From Argopecten irradians (lineage: Eukaryota > Mollusca > Bivalvia > Pectinida > Pectinidae), in NCBI RefSeq assembly GCF_041381155.1, contig NC_091135.1:3241620-3305619 (forward strand): a DNA stretch of 64,000 nucleotides, in the 5' to 3' direction. Made by a program: the position numbers and the translations under genes. Below, one piece after another: positions 11,655-25,100 of this stretch. The number at the start of each line of letters is the position of its first letter. The stretch's first letter is position 1. The notes under the pieces are model-generated. The model was not told the origin of the DNA. It worked only from the letters and a program-made list of their open reading frames with translations, and made no database searches.

Positions 11655-14600
11655 ATTATATATGTATTGTTAGGACAAGAAAACATAATGCAACCATGTG
11701 AGGAGGTGCATTTTTGTTTGCTGAAAACCTTTTCATTTCATCCGTTGTCATTTGTAACGACGCTTCTGATTGGCTGGTACAACGTTGTGATAATTTCGTA
11801 GAAAAAAAAAGTCCATCAATAAATTTCGAATTCGGAAGAGATTATCTACAATATGTTAACTTATTAGTATCAATTTTAAAAGACTCGTCATGCCATGGCG
11901 ATATAGAACATCTGAGTGCACTTTCATCATCAACTGATTCGCGATTTATTTCGAGTGCACACAATTTTTGTGTTGTATCTCCCTAACATAAAAATTACAT
12001 TCAAGCGAATCAAAACCGATTTTACTCAGTGCCGTAGTACAAATCGTCCTGTCAACAGGCAAGCATGTGATTGGCTATTGTTTCGTTTGATCTGCCTCTA
12101 TATTGCTTAATGTCAACAGTTATAGTCATATAGCCTGGACATAGATTGCGCTGAGTTAGTCGTTGTTTCCTGTGGAAAGTTAAGGCCAGTGTAACGTTGT
12201 TGCCGTACTGGCGACCATGGGATAAAGGGCTAGGGAATATTAGTCGTCCCAACATGTCGGCCATCACGGGACCTGTAACTGTTTACATATATATGAGGAC
12301 ATGTTATTGGTTTGTTTTACCGTGAGAACTGTGGACATGACGCTATTGTCATGTATAAATTGTCGTGCATTGTCCCGTTGACCACAGGTTGTTGACCACA
12401 ACAGTAGAATTCGAGTCACTGATACAACAACAAAGGATGTGATAAAAGTAAAGAGTACCTTTAGACTATTAGATGTCCAGAATTCATAGGTCTGAATCAT
12501 TCAAGGCAAATAGATGAAGGGGTCAAAAGTGCGGGGAAATTTGCGGGAATCATTATAGTAAAAATGTCACTTACGCGATCAAAAGGAGAAAAGCCGGTAA
12601 CGCATGGAAAGGTCATTAAACCGACAAATCAAAGTATATCGTGTACAAAGGAGACAACGATTTATTTAATTCCAGAACATAATGCTGAGATTTGGGATGG
12701 TCATATTTAACAGTCAAAATAAGGTTATTTAAGACAAATAGAATATGAGGGGAAATTCGAAACTGAACTTATATCACTATGACTTGCGAAAGTCATTGAC
12801 TTCGCAAAGGTCCAAAGGTACATGTAATTTTCTGATTAATTGATAAATTATAAAATCCTTTAGATGTGTGTCGGACTATTTGATAATAGGCCAATTTAAG
12901 ATAAATTACATGAGAGTTTTCAAAAAGATGAAAAGTTACTCAAATACAAGAGCCGGGTAGTATGGAGAACAAAATTAAAGTGAAGTGCCTTTTCACAGAA
13001 ATATGAATATAGATCGTTATATTCTCACTCCATGTCTGAAAGACGATCTGATGACGTCAAAACAAACGTCAAAGCAAGCAGGATTATGTTAAGAGTTGGA
13101 TGTGTTTAATAAACAAGTAAATTGACATTTTCAACGTGTGCAAACTGTGAGAGCAATATGTCTCGAACATTTTTTGTTTTTTGTTTTTTGAACGACATTC
13201 TCGACTAAGCAAATATGATATCAAATTTCCACAGGAAAAATAGGGATCGTAGAGCAGTTAATTAAAAACAATATACGAAATTGTGGTGATGTATTCGCAG
13301 AAAAAAATAAATGTTTCGGTCCTGTTCGCAATGAAAGTCGCCGGATTAATGTGATTGATATTGCCTACGTATTTAAAAAAAAATGTCTTCTTACGTAGTA
13401 TGTCCATCATAGATGAAATATTGTACTTTGCATGAACCTATAGGCGAACTTTTCGAAACAGCAGTTGGATATTGCAATATCTTTCTTTCTTTGTAAAGAT
13501 AGGTTTGTAGTGCTTTATCGTAAAGTGGCAGAATGTTTGTTGTCAACCAGGCGTGCTCTCTAGCCTGGGGAGTTATTTCCTTCATGCTTACAGATGGCTC
13601 GCGGTAAGCTTGATCATTTGTTTAAGTATTTCAAAGCAAATGGATGTCTAAAGGTTTGTTTCCGTTGTAGATTTCATGCTGGTTCACAATATACAGGGGT
13701 TCGAGAGATACAGAAATGCGATTGAAATCGTAGGGGGTTTTGGAAATTAGTCAGACTAATAAGTGAGACATTAAAACATCAAAGTGTTTTATTTGAATCT
13801 CTGTGCCAGGATTTATTTGGTAGAGGTTAATTAAGGAGTAGATATTGAAGATACAATAAAAACGCACAATATGATGGACGGTGGAAAATTCCATTGTAAA
13901 TTATCTTTATCCTACATCTATGTATCTTCCGGAGTCTGAAATGTTCTTCTAACCAGCAGATACATATATGTCGGCATTCTGTATATTTTGTCTTACTACA
14001 TGTATGGTCTGTTGTCGGTTGAATTAGATTACTTGATTATACTCTTATTTCAATCCCTTTACTATCGCACGTCTCTTTCTCTAGGGAGTCACTAGATCTC
14101 TTGAATTCCACGTCGTGAGTCCTCAGGTGCATCGTTAGACGTATTACCGAGGTACATTGTATTATGACAGATGGTGGTATGTCGGGTAACCTAAACATAC
14201 CATCATTGTCATGCCCGAGCTTCATTCCTATGCAGTTGTTCTATGATACTTTACACTCTGTCGAAGACGTGTGCTGCTTAACCTTAAATAGTATCATCGC
14301 TTCATTTCTCGGTTTATGTGACGTAAAACCTGTCTTAGTGACCACCTAGGTATATTCTGGCCGTCACAAACGGATAATTTCAGTTTCGTTTTGATCGGTT
14401 GGCTCTGAATACCACTTTTCTTTGTCCATTAGTCCATTAAATGGTTTTTATAGACAGGTTTTCATTTCCACGTTCCTTGTGGTACATAGATACTCTTTTA
14501 TTATGATTAAATACCATATATCCCATTGGATGGCGCTTCGTGATTATACATGTTAAACATGTTTTTACGTACAGTATTTTTTTCGATTGATTTAGAAATT

Positions 14601-15440
14601 CTCGTTGTAAAGTGTTGGCTGCGGTTTAGCTTCTGTTTTGTGATAATTATCATACATTTCGAGCATATTCATTGGCTTAGAACATTTCAGATTTCATTGG
14701 CTTAGAAATTTAAGTTTTCATTGGCTTAGAAAATTTCAGTTTTCTTTTGCTTAGAAAATTTCAGTTTTCATTGGCTTAAAAATTTCAGTTTTCATTGGCT
14801 TAGAAAATTTCAGTTTTCTTTTCCTTAAAACATTTTAGTTTATCTGATTGAAGACTTCGTTATAAATATGATATGTAAGCTGAATAAAAGAGTTAATACT
14901 TTTACAAGGAATGTGAAAATGAAAAAAATGTCTATTAACACCATTTAATGACAAAGAAAACGGTATTGATAGACAAGCGTTTTTCTATCTTCCATACTTC
15001 CAATGCAAGGCTGGCATACATAAAATATCTAAAATCATTTCATAAAATCTCATATTAGTTCGTTCAACTTAATTTGGCATCAACAACTGATGTGGCACAA
15101 AAAATCAAAATCTAAATCTGATGTTGCGTCAACAACTTATCATAATTATGCATAAAACCAATGTAAAATCAAATGTCATCAATAATGTACTAAAGCGATA
15201 TTTTTTTACTTTTACGTCAAGTTGACAAATCACACTCACACTGGCCATTTTGTTGGGCAGCGGTGGTCATGTCCCATAACAAAAGAAAAAGGCTGTTTAA
15301 AGATAACGTGTCATCAAAACGTCACTGAATGAGTGGTGGGCTGTGGGGCGACTCGTGTGTTAATATAGTATTTTGCTAGGAAACTAGTTCTAGGAAAGTC
15401 TCTGATACAGCGATAACATAAAACTCACGGTATCTATACA
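11655..15440. other. intergenic DNA, no gene seen
   Basis: AT-rich. Around 14670-14830 there are about seven short copies of a 23-25-bp motif (TTCATTGGCTTAGAAAATTT). No exon-like segment was recognised. Confidence 0.5.
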
Positions 15441-15452
15441 TTTAAATCATCA

Positions 15453-15458
15453 TTTATT
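15453..15458 (-). promoter_or_regulatory. candidate polyadenylation signal of the thiolase gene
   Basis: AATAAA on the minus strand, about 610 nt past the thiolase stop codon. It is the first clear signal noticed downstream. It was chosen by position only. Confidence 0.35.
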
Positions 15459-16069
15459 TAACAAGAAAAGAAAAATCATTGAAATATAAATATTAACAAT
15501 AATAACTTAACATTACAATTTTTAATACCGTTAATCCTTTGATCAATACATACTAATTAGAAATACATTAGCACCATTATTTCTAGGCCTAACATCGTCG
15601 TTAACAGTTAACTATTGCGATTATTTCAATGTGTGTAGAATTACCATATAAATAAAGGATTCCTGTGTCAATGAGATACAAATGTATTTAACAGTTTATA
15701 AATAATCTTGGTTTTCTTAATCAATCACTTTCCATCATCATATCATGCATCGGTAATTAAGTTATTGTACAATATTTCATCTTTCAAGATTTTTGCTCAG
15801 TTAAAAATATAAACTGAACTTAAAGATATCCATATTAATTATAAACGGCACAGGTTTGGATACATTTAGCTAGTGTTCTTTCTGCAGGTAACAAGGCAAT
15901 TATGTTTGAGAATGTCTTAGTCTGGTGCCTGGGCCTGAGGAACATTAATATGGAATGTAAAGATGCTTCAAACCTTTCCTCTCAGTCAATGTTTGATTGT
16001 TCAGGTTTCAAATATTTCCTCTGGATATAGTCAATTCAGTCATCATAGCCATTGTTAGGAAATGCTTGT

Positions 16070-16151
16070 TCAGTTGGCAGGTCCAGGATACTCAAACAAA
16101 GCTGCTGCTCCCATCCCTGTCCCCATACACATAGACACCACACCGTAGGAC
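16070..16151 (-). CDS. ACAA1: thiolase exon 12 (C-terminus)
   Basis: 82 nt from TTTTACAG to TGA at 16070-16072. Encodes (K)[19 protein letters not shown] then EYPGPAN. The CxG catalytic motif (CMG) is present, and the end resembles other metazoan ACAA1 proteins. Confidence 0.93.
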
Positions 16152-19100
16152 CTGTAAAACAGAACATGTGATTGGTCAGTAGAGACATCACAACGAAGGA
16201 CCTGTAAAACAGAACATCTGATTGGTCAGTAAAGACACCACACCGTAGGACCTGTAAAACAGAACATCTGATTGGTCAGTAAAGACACCACACCGTAGGA
16301 CCTGTAAAACAGAACATGTGATTGGTCAGTAGAGACATCACAACGAATGACCTGTAAAACAGAACATCTGATTGGTCAGTAAAGACACCACACCGTAGGA
16401 CCTGTAAAACAGAACATCTGATTGGTCAGTAAAGACACCACACCGTAGGACCTGTAAAACAGAACATCTGATTAGTCAGTAAAGACACCACACCGTAGGA
16501 CCTGTAAAACAGAACATGTGATTGGTCAGTAGAGACATCACAACGAATGACCTGTAAAACAGAACATCTGATTGGTCAGTAAAGACACCACACCGTAGGA
16601 CCTGTAAAACAGAACATCTGATTGGTCAGTAAAGACCACACCGTAGGACCTGTAAAACAGAACATCTGATTTGTCAGTAAAGACACCACACCGTAGGACC
16701 TGTAAAACAGAATATCTGATTGGTCAGAAGAAACACCACACTGTATGACATATATAAAACAGAACATCTGATTGGTCAGTACATACACCACACTGTATGA
16801 CATATACAAAACAGAACATCTGATTGGTCAGTACAGACACCACACTGTATGACATATATAAAACAGAACATCTGATTGGTCAGTACAGACACCACACTGT
16901 ATGACATATATAAAACAGAACATCTGATTGGTCAGTACAGACACCAAACCTGTTATACAGAACACCTAATTGGTCAGCAGGGTACATTAATTCTTTACTT
17001 TTTGTTTGCACAAGAGCTTGGAAAAAACAGCGCCTCTTAATTTGCTTATTCTTTGTTTCTAGGAGAGTTTAAAACGTATGTCTTGTTATTTATATATATG
17101 ATATAAACCTGATTACCACATGATTTTGTGTGACTTGATTTAATTAAGACCCTTGCATGTTCACCTACCGTATTCGTTCCAACAAGCGCCCAGGGCGTAT
17201 ACAAATTGAAAAGAATGAAAAGGTGCTAATAGAATGAAATTGTATTGCAAATTTATACAATTTTGTGTAGTTTTTGGTATTGATTTATGCCTGGGCAATT
17301 GAAATCGAGGCCTCAAATAGGGGGAAGGGCGCTTATAGGGACATGAGTACTTATTAGGTCGAATACGGTATATTATTATTCTAGTTCCTACCAAATCTGC
17401 ATAAAAAATGTACAACATTTACTTCAGCTAGGGAGCTAAAAAAATGGAATTATTATGATAGATTTTTTGTTAGATCAATTTTCTTACTTGATCCCACTCA
17501 CTAAATCTAGCATTATAAGTGGGAAAGTAGGAAAGTGATCATGAGACATAAACAATACATATGTGCATGTATATACAACTCTCTGATGTTGGAAAATGTG
17601 TCCAAGACATCCTTAATTATGAGGAATATACTGTTTGCTTGCTTGTTTGTTTGTTTAATTTACGTCCTATTAACAACTAGGGTCATGTAAGAACAGCCTC
17701 CCATGTATGCAGTGTGTAGCGTGTAAGTAGCGTGCTGTGCATTTTTTGGGAGACTGCGGTATATTTGTGTTGTCTTCTTGTATAGCGAAATTTCCCATTT
17801 TTAGTGCTATATCACTGAAGCATGCCGCTGAAGACACCAAGCAACACACCCCACCCGATCACATTATACTGACAACGGGCAAACCAGTCGTCTTACTCCC
17901 TGTATGCTGAGTGCTTAGCAGGAGTAGATTAACTACTACCTTTATAGACTTCCGTGTGTCTCGGCCAGGGGACAGAACCCAGAGCCTTCCTCACAGGGGC
18001 AAACGCTCAACTCAAGGCCAAAAATGAGGCAGTGTCGAGGGAGACAGTAAGAAGAAGAAAGTACATGCAAGTTAAGAAGAGAAAAGCTAAGACACCATTT
18101 ATGATAGGTGCAATTCTACTACCCTACCTGCAGGGCTACATGTATAATATTATCCAAGGACAATTTTTTTTTTATTCCTAGGTATACATACAAACCAGAG
18201 ATATAACTACTACCGAATAGGTAGAAAGGGGCTTAACTCTTGAAGTTTTGACAGACAGTGATCAATTTCATAAATCACTTAAAAATATATAAGTTGATAC
18301 CATATACACATTGTAAAAAATTTTGCCAAATTAAAAAGACAATGGAAATTAACATTTTACAAAATCCTGCATATAAACCACGTTTCACCTGTCACTTGAT
18401 ACAACAAAAGCCTCATATCTATTTCAGAACATAAACACCACTTTTCAGTTATATAGCATATGTCTGATGCTATGTAAAGGAATTGAGTTAAACTTGATGA
18501 GGTTTCTTTATCTAATATTCAGGCACGTGCACATGCAATTCTAAAAATGAAATTTTCCACTAGCCACTATACATACAAATAGTTTCACCTGCACTGATCA
18601 GAACTCTACTAACCTACATGGATATTTGATTTTTTGTTTCAATACAACATGTAAAATGTTGAACATTTCTTTTATATATTATGTCACTATTAGTAAAGAA
18701 AAATTATGAACTGAAATTATTCCCCTGTTTTGTTTTACAAGGGCCTATTCAATGTGTAACTTTACCACGAGTTGATAAAACTAATGTAAATCCATTTTGA
18801 ACATTCTAATCTAAGATACATACACAGACTAACTTTATATGTGATATGTAAATATCAAGTATCTTACTTTTTTCCTCTGCGTTTGAGCTCGTGAAGGAGT
18901 GTGGCAATCTGTCTAGCACCGGTACAGCCTAATGGATGACCCAGAGCGATGGCGCCGCCCTTCGGGTTGACTTTCTCCGAAGGAAGTCCAAGTTTATCGA
19001 CACAGTATTTAGCTTGACTAGCAAAGGCTTCATTGATCTCGAAAATCTCTATCTCTTCCTTGGTCATTCCTGATGGCAAATAAAGCAATACATTATACAC

Positions 19101-22100
19101 CAAGCTATTCTCTCTATCACAGATAAATCCAGTTATATTAATAAACTGAAAACACGTGTGCGTTATACACTATAACCAAAACTGAAGACACATGTGTATT
19201 AAACACTATAACTTCAACTGAAGACACATGTGTATTAAACACTATAACTTATACTGAAGACACATGTGTATTAAACACTATAACTTCAACTGAAGACACA
19301 TGTGTATTAAACACTATAACTTATACTGAAGACACATGTGTATTAAACACTATAACTTAAACTGAAGACACATGTGTATTAAACACTATAACTTCAACTG
19401 AAGACACATGTGTATTAAACACTATAACTTAAACTGAAGACACATGTGTATTAAACACTATAACTTATACCGAAGACACATGCGTACTAGACACTATAAC
19501 TTATACTGAAGACACATGTGTATTAAACACTATAACTTATACTGAAGACACATATGTATTAAACACTATAACTTCAACTGAAGACACATGTGTATTAAAC
19601 ACTATAACTTAAACTGAAGACACATGTGTATTAAACACTATAAATTCAACTGAAGACACATGTGTATTAAACACTATAACTTAACTGAAGACACATGTGT
19701 ATTAAACACTATAACTTAAACTGAAGACACATGTGTATTAAACACTATAACTTAAACTGAAGACACATGTGTATTAAACACTATAACTTAAACTGAAGAC
19801 ACATGTGTATTAAACACTATAACTTAAACTGAAGACACATGTGTATTAAACACTATAACTTAAACTGAAGACACATGTGTATTAAACACTATAACTTAAA
19901 CTTGAAGACACATGTGTATTAAACACTATAACTTAAACTGAAGACACATGTGTATTAAACACTATAACTTCAACTGAAGACACATGTGTATTAAACACTA
20001 TAACTTAAACTGAAGACACATGTGTATTAAACACTATAACTTAAACTGAAGACACATGTGTATTAAACACTATAACTTAAACTGAAGACACATGTGTATT
20101 AAACACTATAACTTATACTGAAGACACATGTGTATTAAACACTATAACTTCAACTGAAGACACATGCGTACTAAGACACTATAACTTATACTGAAGACGC
20201 ATGCGTACTAGACACTATAACTTATACTGAAGACACATGTGTATTAAACACTATAACTTAAACTGAAGACACATGTGTATTAAACACTATAACTTATACT
20301 GAAGACACATGTGTATTAAACACTATAACTTCAACTGAAGACACATGTGTATTAAACACTATAACTTCAACTGAAGACACATGTGTATTAAACACTATAA
20401 CTTCAACTGAAGACACATGTGTATTAAACACTATAACTTATACTGAAGACACATGTGTATTAAACACTATAACTTAAACTGAAGACACATGTGTATTAAA
20501 CACTATAACTTAAACTGAAGACACATGTGTATTAAACACTATAACTTCAACTGAAGACACATGTGTATTAAACACTATAACTTAAACTGAAGACACATGT
20601 GTATTAAACACTATAACTTCAACTGAAGACACATGTGTATTAAACACTATAACTTAAACTGAAGACACATGTGTATTAAACACTATAACTTCAACTGAAG
20701 ACACATGTGTATTAAACACTATAACTTAAACTGAAGACACATGTGTATTAAACACTATAACTTAAACTGAAGACACATGTGTATTAAACACTATAACTTC
20801 AACTGAAGACACATGTGTATTAAACACTATAACTTAAACTGAAGACACATGTGTATTAAACACTATAACTTCAACTGAAGACACATGTGTATTAAACACT
20901 ATAACTTAAACTGAAGACACATGTGTATTAAACACTATAACTTAAACTGAAGACACATGTGTATTAAACACTATAACTTAAATTACATATTTTCTAATAA
21001 GACCAAACACTCTATCTCAAAAACCTACATCTACACACGTTCACCTTCATTTATGTTTGTGTAAAGTTTTATTCAAATATATTTCACATGATTTGGGTTT
21101 TTTTTTAATTTTATCAAAACTTATTTCAAAATGGAAAATAGAATGCATAACAAGGTCAGTCTAAATTTGTTCTTTCTCCATTCTATCTTGGCAGATATGA
21201 CCAGCAGGTTTTAACTTAAAATTAGCACAATCCTATCTTTTTTTAAATAAAATGTGTATGCCAAGAAACAATGTGTGTGTGACAAGATTGATCACAATCC
21301 AGTAAAAATATAATGGCAAAGACACAGACCAATATATGACAGTCCTAAACTGCCAATTTGTATGACTAGTACCGTATTCGACCCAATAAGCCCCAGGGCG
21401 TTTAAATATTTTGAAAAAGGGCTAATAAGACGAAATTATTGCAATACTATACAGCTTTTTGTCAAAATTTATGCCAGGGCAATTAAAATCAAGCTCTTAA
21501 AAATAGGGGCACTTAAAAGGACATGGGCGCTTATTGGGGCGAATACGGTATATCAGTTTGAGATACAAAATTACTAAGAGACAAACCATATATCTTTGAT
21601 AAAGCCTGATGTTAATTAAAAGGTTTTTTTCTATGAGACTAAGACTACTGTCTTTTATCTAGAAATATCAAAGTTATGATGATATACTCCCTAACTTTTA
21701 CCTGTTTTTGCCAATAGCATAGGAATAGCGATAGCTGGTCCAATCCCCATGATCTCGGGAGGGCAGCCCCCTACAGCGTACCCCCTCAGGACTCCAAGGA
21801 TTGGCAGATTGAGGCGAACAGCCTCCGATCTTCTGGCTAGTAAAACAGCAGCAGCACCATCACTCACCTGGCTACTGTTACCTGTGTACAGGTAAAAAAT
21901 AATCAATTACTCACCTGGCTACTGTTCCTGTGTACAGGTAAACAAGAGATCCCAGAGGGATCTTGGCGCCCACCAAAGTTTGATCTACGTCTGACAATGG
22001 AAAGAGGGATCTTTTCTCTGCTTTTCAAACTTTTTCAAACATACAACATATATGAAATATGAAACAGATCATCTCATTACTTTTTTAGAAATAGCAGTAA

Positions 22101-25100
22101 CAAACTTCAACTATCAAAATCCAACCTGTTGGCCATCTTGTTGACCGATCGGTCCTAAAATGCAATATGCACAACTAAGGTCCTAGGGGAACATACAACA
22201 AAATTTGAGAGAGATTGCTTCAGTACTTTCTGAGAAATAGCGGTAACAAACTTTAACTATCAAGATCCAAGATGGCGGTCTGGCGGCCATCTTATTGACC
22301 GATCTGTCCCAAAATACATTATGCACAACTAGGGCCCTAGGGGAACCTACAAATGAAATTTGAAAGAGATCCCTTCAGTACTTTCTGAGAAATAGCGGTA
22401 ACAAACTTTAACTATCAAAATCCAACATGGCTGCCTGGCGGCCATCTTGTTGACCAATCCGTCCCAAAATGCAATATGCACAACAAGGGCCCTAGGGGAA
22501 CCTACAAATGAAATTTGAAAGAGATCCCTTCAGTACTTTCTGAAAAATAGCGGTAACAAACTTTGGCTATCAAATCCAAGATGGCTACCTGTCGGCCATC
22601 TTGTTGACCGATCGGTCCCAAAATGCAATATGCACAACTTGGGCCCTAGGGGAACCTACATATGAAATTTGAAAGAGATCCCTTCAGTACTTTCTGAGAA
22701 ATAGCGGTAACAAACTTCAATTGTCAAAATCCAAGATGGCTGCCTGGCGGCCATCTTGTTGACCGATCCGTCCCAAAATGCAATATGCACAACTAGGGCC
22801 CTAGAGGGACCTTCATATAAAATTTGAGAGAGATCCCTTCAGTACTTTCTGAGAAATAGCGGTAACAAACTTCAATTGTCAAAATCCAAGATGGCGGCCT
22901 GGCGGCCATCTTGTTAACTGATCCGTCCCAAAATGCAATATGCATAACTAGGGCCCTAGGGGAACCTACAAATGAAATTTGAAAGAGATCCCTTCAGTAC
23001 TTTCTGAAAAATAGCGGCAACAAACTTTAACTATCAAAATCCAAGATGGCGGCCTGGCGGCCATCTTGTTCACTGATCGGTCCCAAAATGCAATATGCAC
23101 AACTAGGGCCCTAGAGGAACCTACATATGAAATTTGAGAAAGATCCCTTCAGCCCTTTCGGAGAAATAGCGGTAACAAGAAATGTTAACGGACGGAAGGA
23201 CGGACGGACGGACGGACGGAAGGACGGACGGACGGACGGACGGACGGACGGACGGACGGAAGGACGGACGACAGACCACGGACGAAAAGTGATTTGAATA
23301 GCCCACCATCTGATGATGGTGGGCTAAAAATAATCAATTAGTGGGGTTCCAATCACTTACGATCTCTACCACCCTGTTATCGGAACCCCTGGAGTACAAA
23401 GGATGCTGTTTCCTGTGTACAGGTAAAAATATAATTAATTATCTCATACCTATGGGTGTATTACTGGCTGATCTAGGGCAATACACTCATGTCGTTTAAG
23501 GCTGTATTGCATGGCTACCAATGCAATAAAGCTTTGTGACGTCACAGCATTAACAAAAGTACTAATTTTTTGGTACAATTTTAATATTTTTGTTAGAAAC
23601 TAAGCTGGATTTACTTAAAAAGCTACCAACAACAAGATTTGCGTTGAAAATATCACACAATTTTCATGTATGGAGATTTGACTTGCAGTCACATTTTTTT
23701 CGAAATTATTTCAAAATGGTGGAAAATAATAGTAGTAAAACTGCAATAAAATGCCAAGGTATGAGAGAAAAATACTCTTTCATATGTGGATATGAAGGAT
23801 GGGGATATTCTACCCTCAGAATCACAAAATGTTGTAAAACCCTCGGCAAGCCTCGGCTTTTACTACATTTTGTGACGCTTGGGTAGAATATCCCTATCCT
23901 TCATATCCACATATGAAAGAGTTTTAATATGACATACATGATTATCGTTACCCGAGTACACGTGAAACCCAATCTAGCAGCATTTAGTAGATTTAGACCA
24001 TCCAGTTACTTTTGATGGAATAAAAAAAGGAATTAATTCTGACAGAATGGAATATTACTAAACTAGAGGTGAGCTGCCTTAGAGCAGAATACTCTAAAAT
24101 ATGATTTACCAAAAAAATTGATTTTAAGATATGCTTGATTCCCGAGTTTTAAACTAGGGTACATATGTATACTGTTAATTAGATAGGGGAGATATTCTAT
24201 TATTGGGACCAGCTGGGAAACAGGCGAAATAATCTAGTATTTGGATCAGCTGAGAAATAGGGGAGATAGTCTAAAATTGGATTCAGTTGAGAAAAGGGGA
24301 GACAATCTAATATTGCATGGGTTCAGCTGGAAAATAGGGGAGATAATCGAGAATCTGGTTCATTTGGAAAATAAGGAAGATAATCAGGTATTGGGTTCAG
24401 ATTAAAAAAAGGGGAGATAATCGAGTATAAGGTTAAGATGAGAAATAGAGGTGATAGTCTAGTATTGGGTTCAGCTTGGAAATAGGGAAGATAATCAAGT
24501 ATTGGGTTCAGCTGAGAAATAGAGGAGATAATTGAGTATTGAGTTCAGCTTGGAAATAGGGGAGATAATCGAGTATAAGGTTCAGATGAGAAATAGAGGT
24601 GATAGTCTAGTATTGGGTTCAGCTGGGAAATAGAGGAGATAATCGAGTATTGGGTTCAGATGGGAAATAGGGGAGATAATCGAGTTTTGGGTTCAGCTAG
24701 GAAATAGGGGAGATAATGGATATCGGGTTCAGTTGGGAAATAGGGGAGATAATTGAGTATTGGGTTCAGCTAGGAAATAGGGAGATAATCGAGTATTGGG
24801 TTCAGCTGGGAAATAGAGGTGATAGTCTAGTATTGGGTTCAGTTGGGAAATAGGGGAGATAATTGAGTATTGGGTTCAGCTAGGAAATAGGGGAGATAAT
24901 TGAGTATTGGGTTCATCTGGGAAATAGGGGAGATAATCAAGTATTGGGTTTCAGCTGGGAAATAGGGGAGATAATCAAGTTTTGGGTTCAGATGGGAAAT
25001 AGGGGAGATAATCAGGTATTGGGTTCAGCTGGGAAATAGGCGAGATAATTGAGTATTGGGTTCAGTTGGGAAAAAGGGGAGATAATCAAGTATTGGGTTC

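Noticed and set aside
23121..23309. Frame rich in [12 protein letters not shown]
   Set aside because: Translation of the GGAC microsatellite at the end of a pearl-like element.
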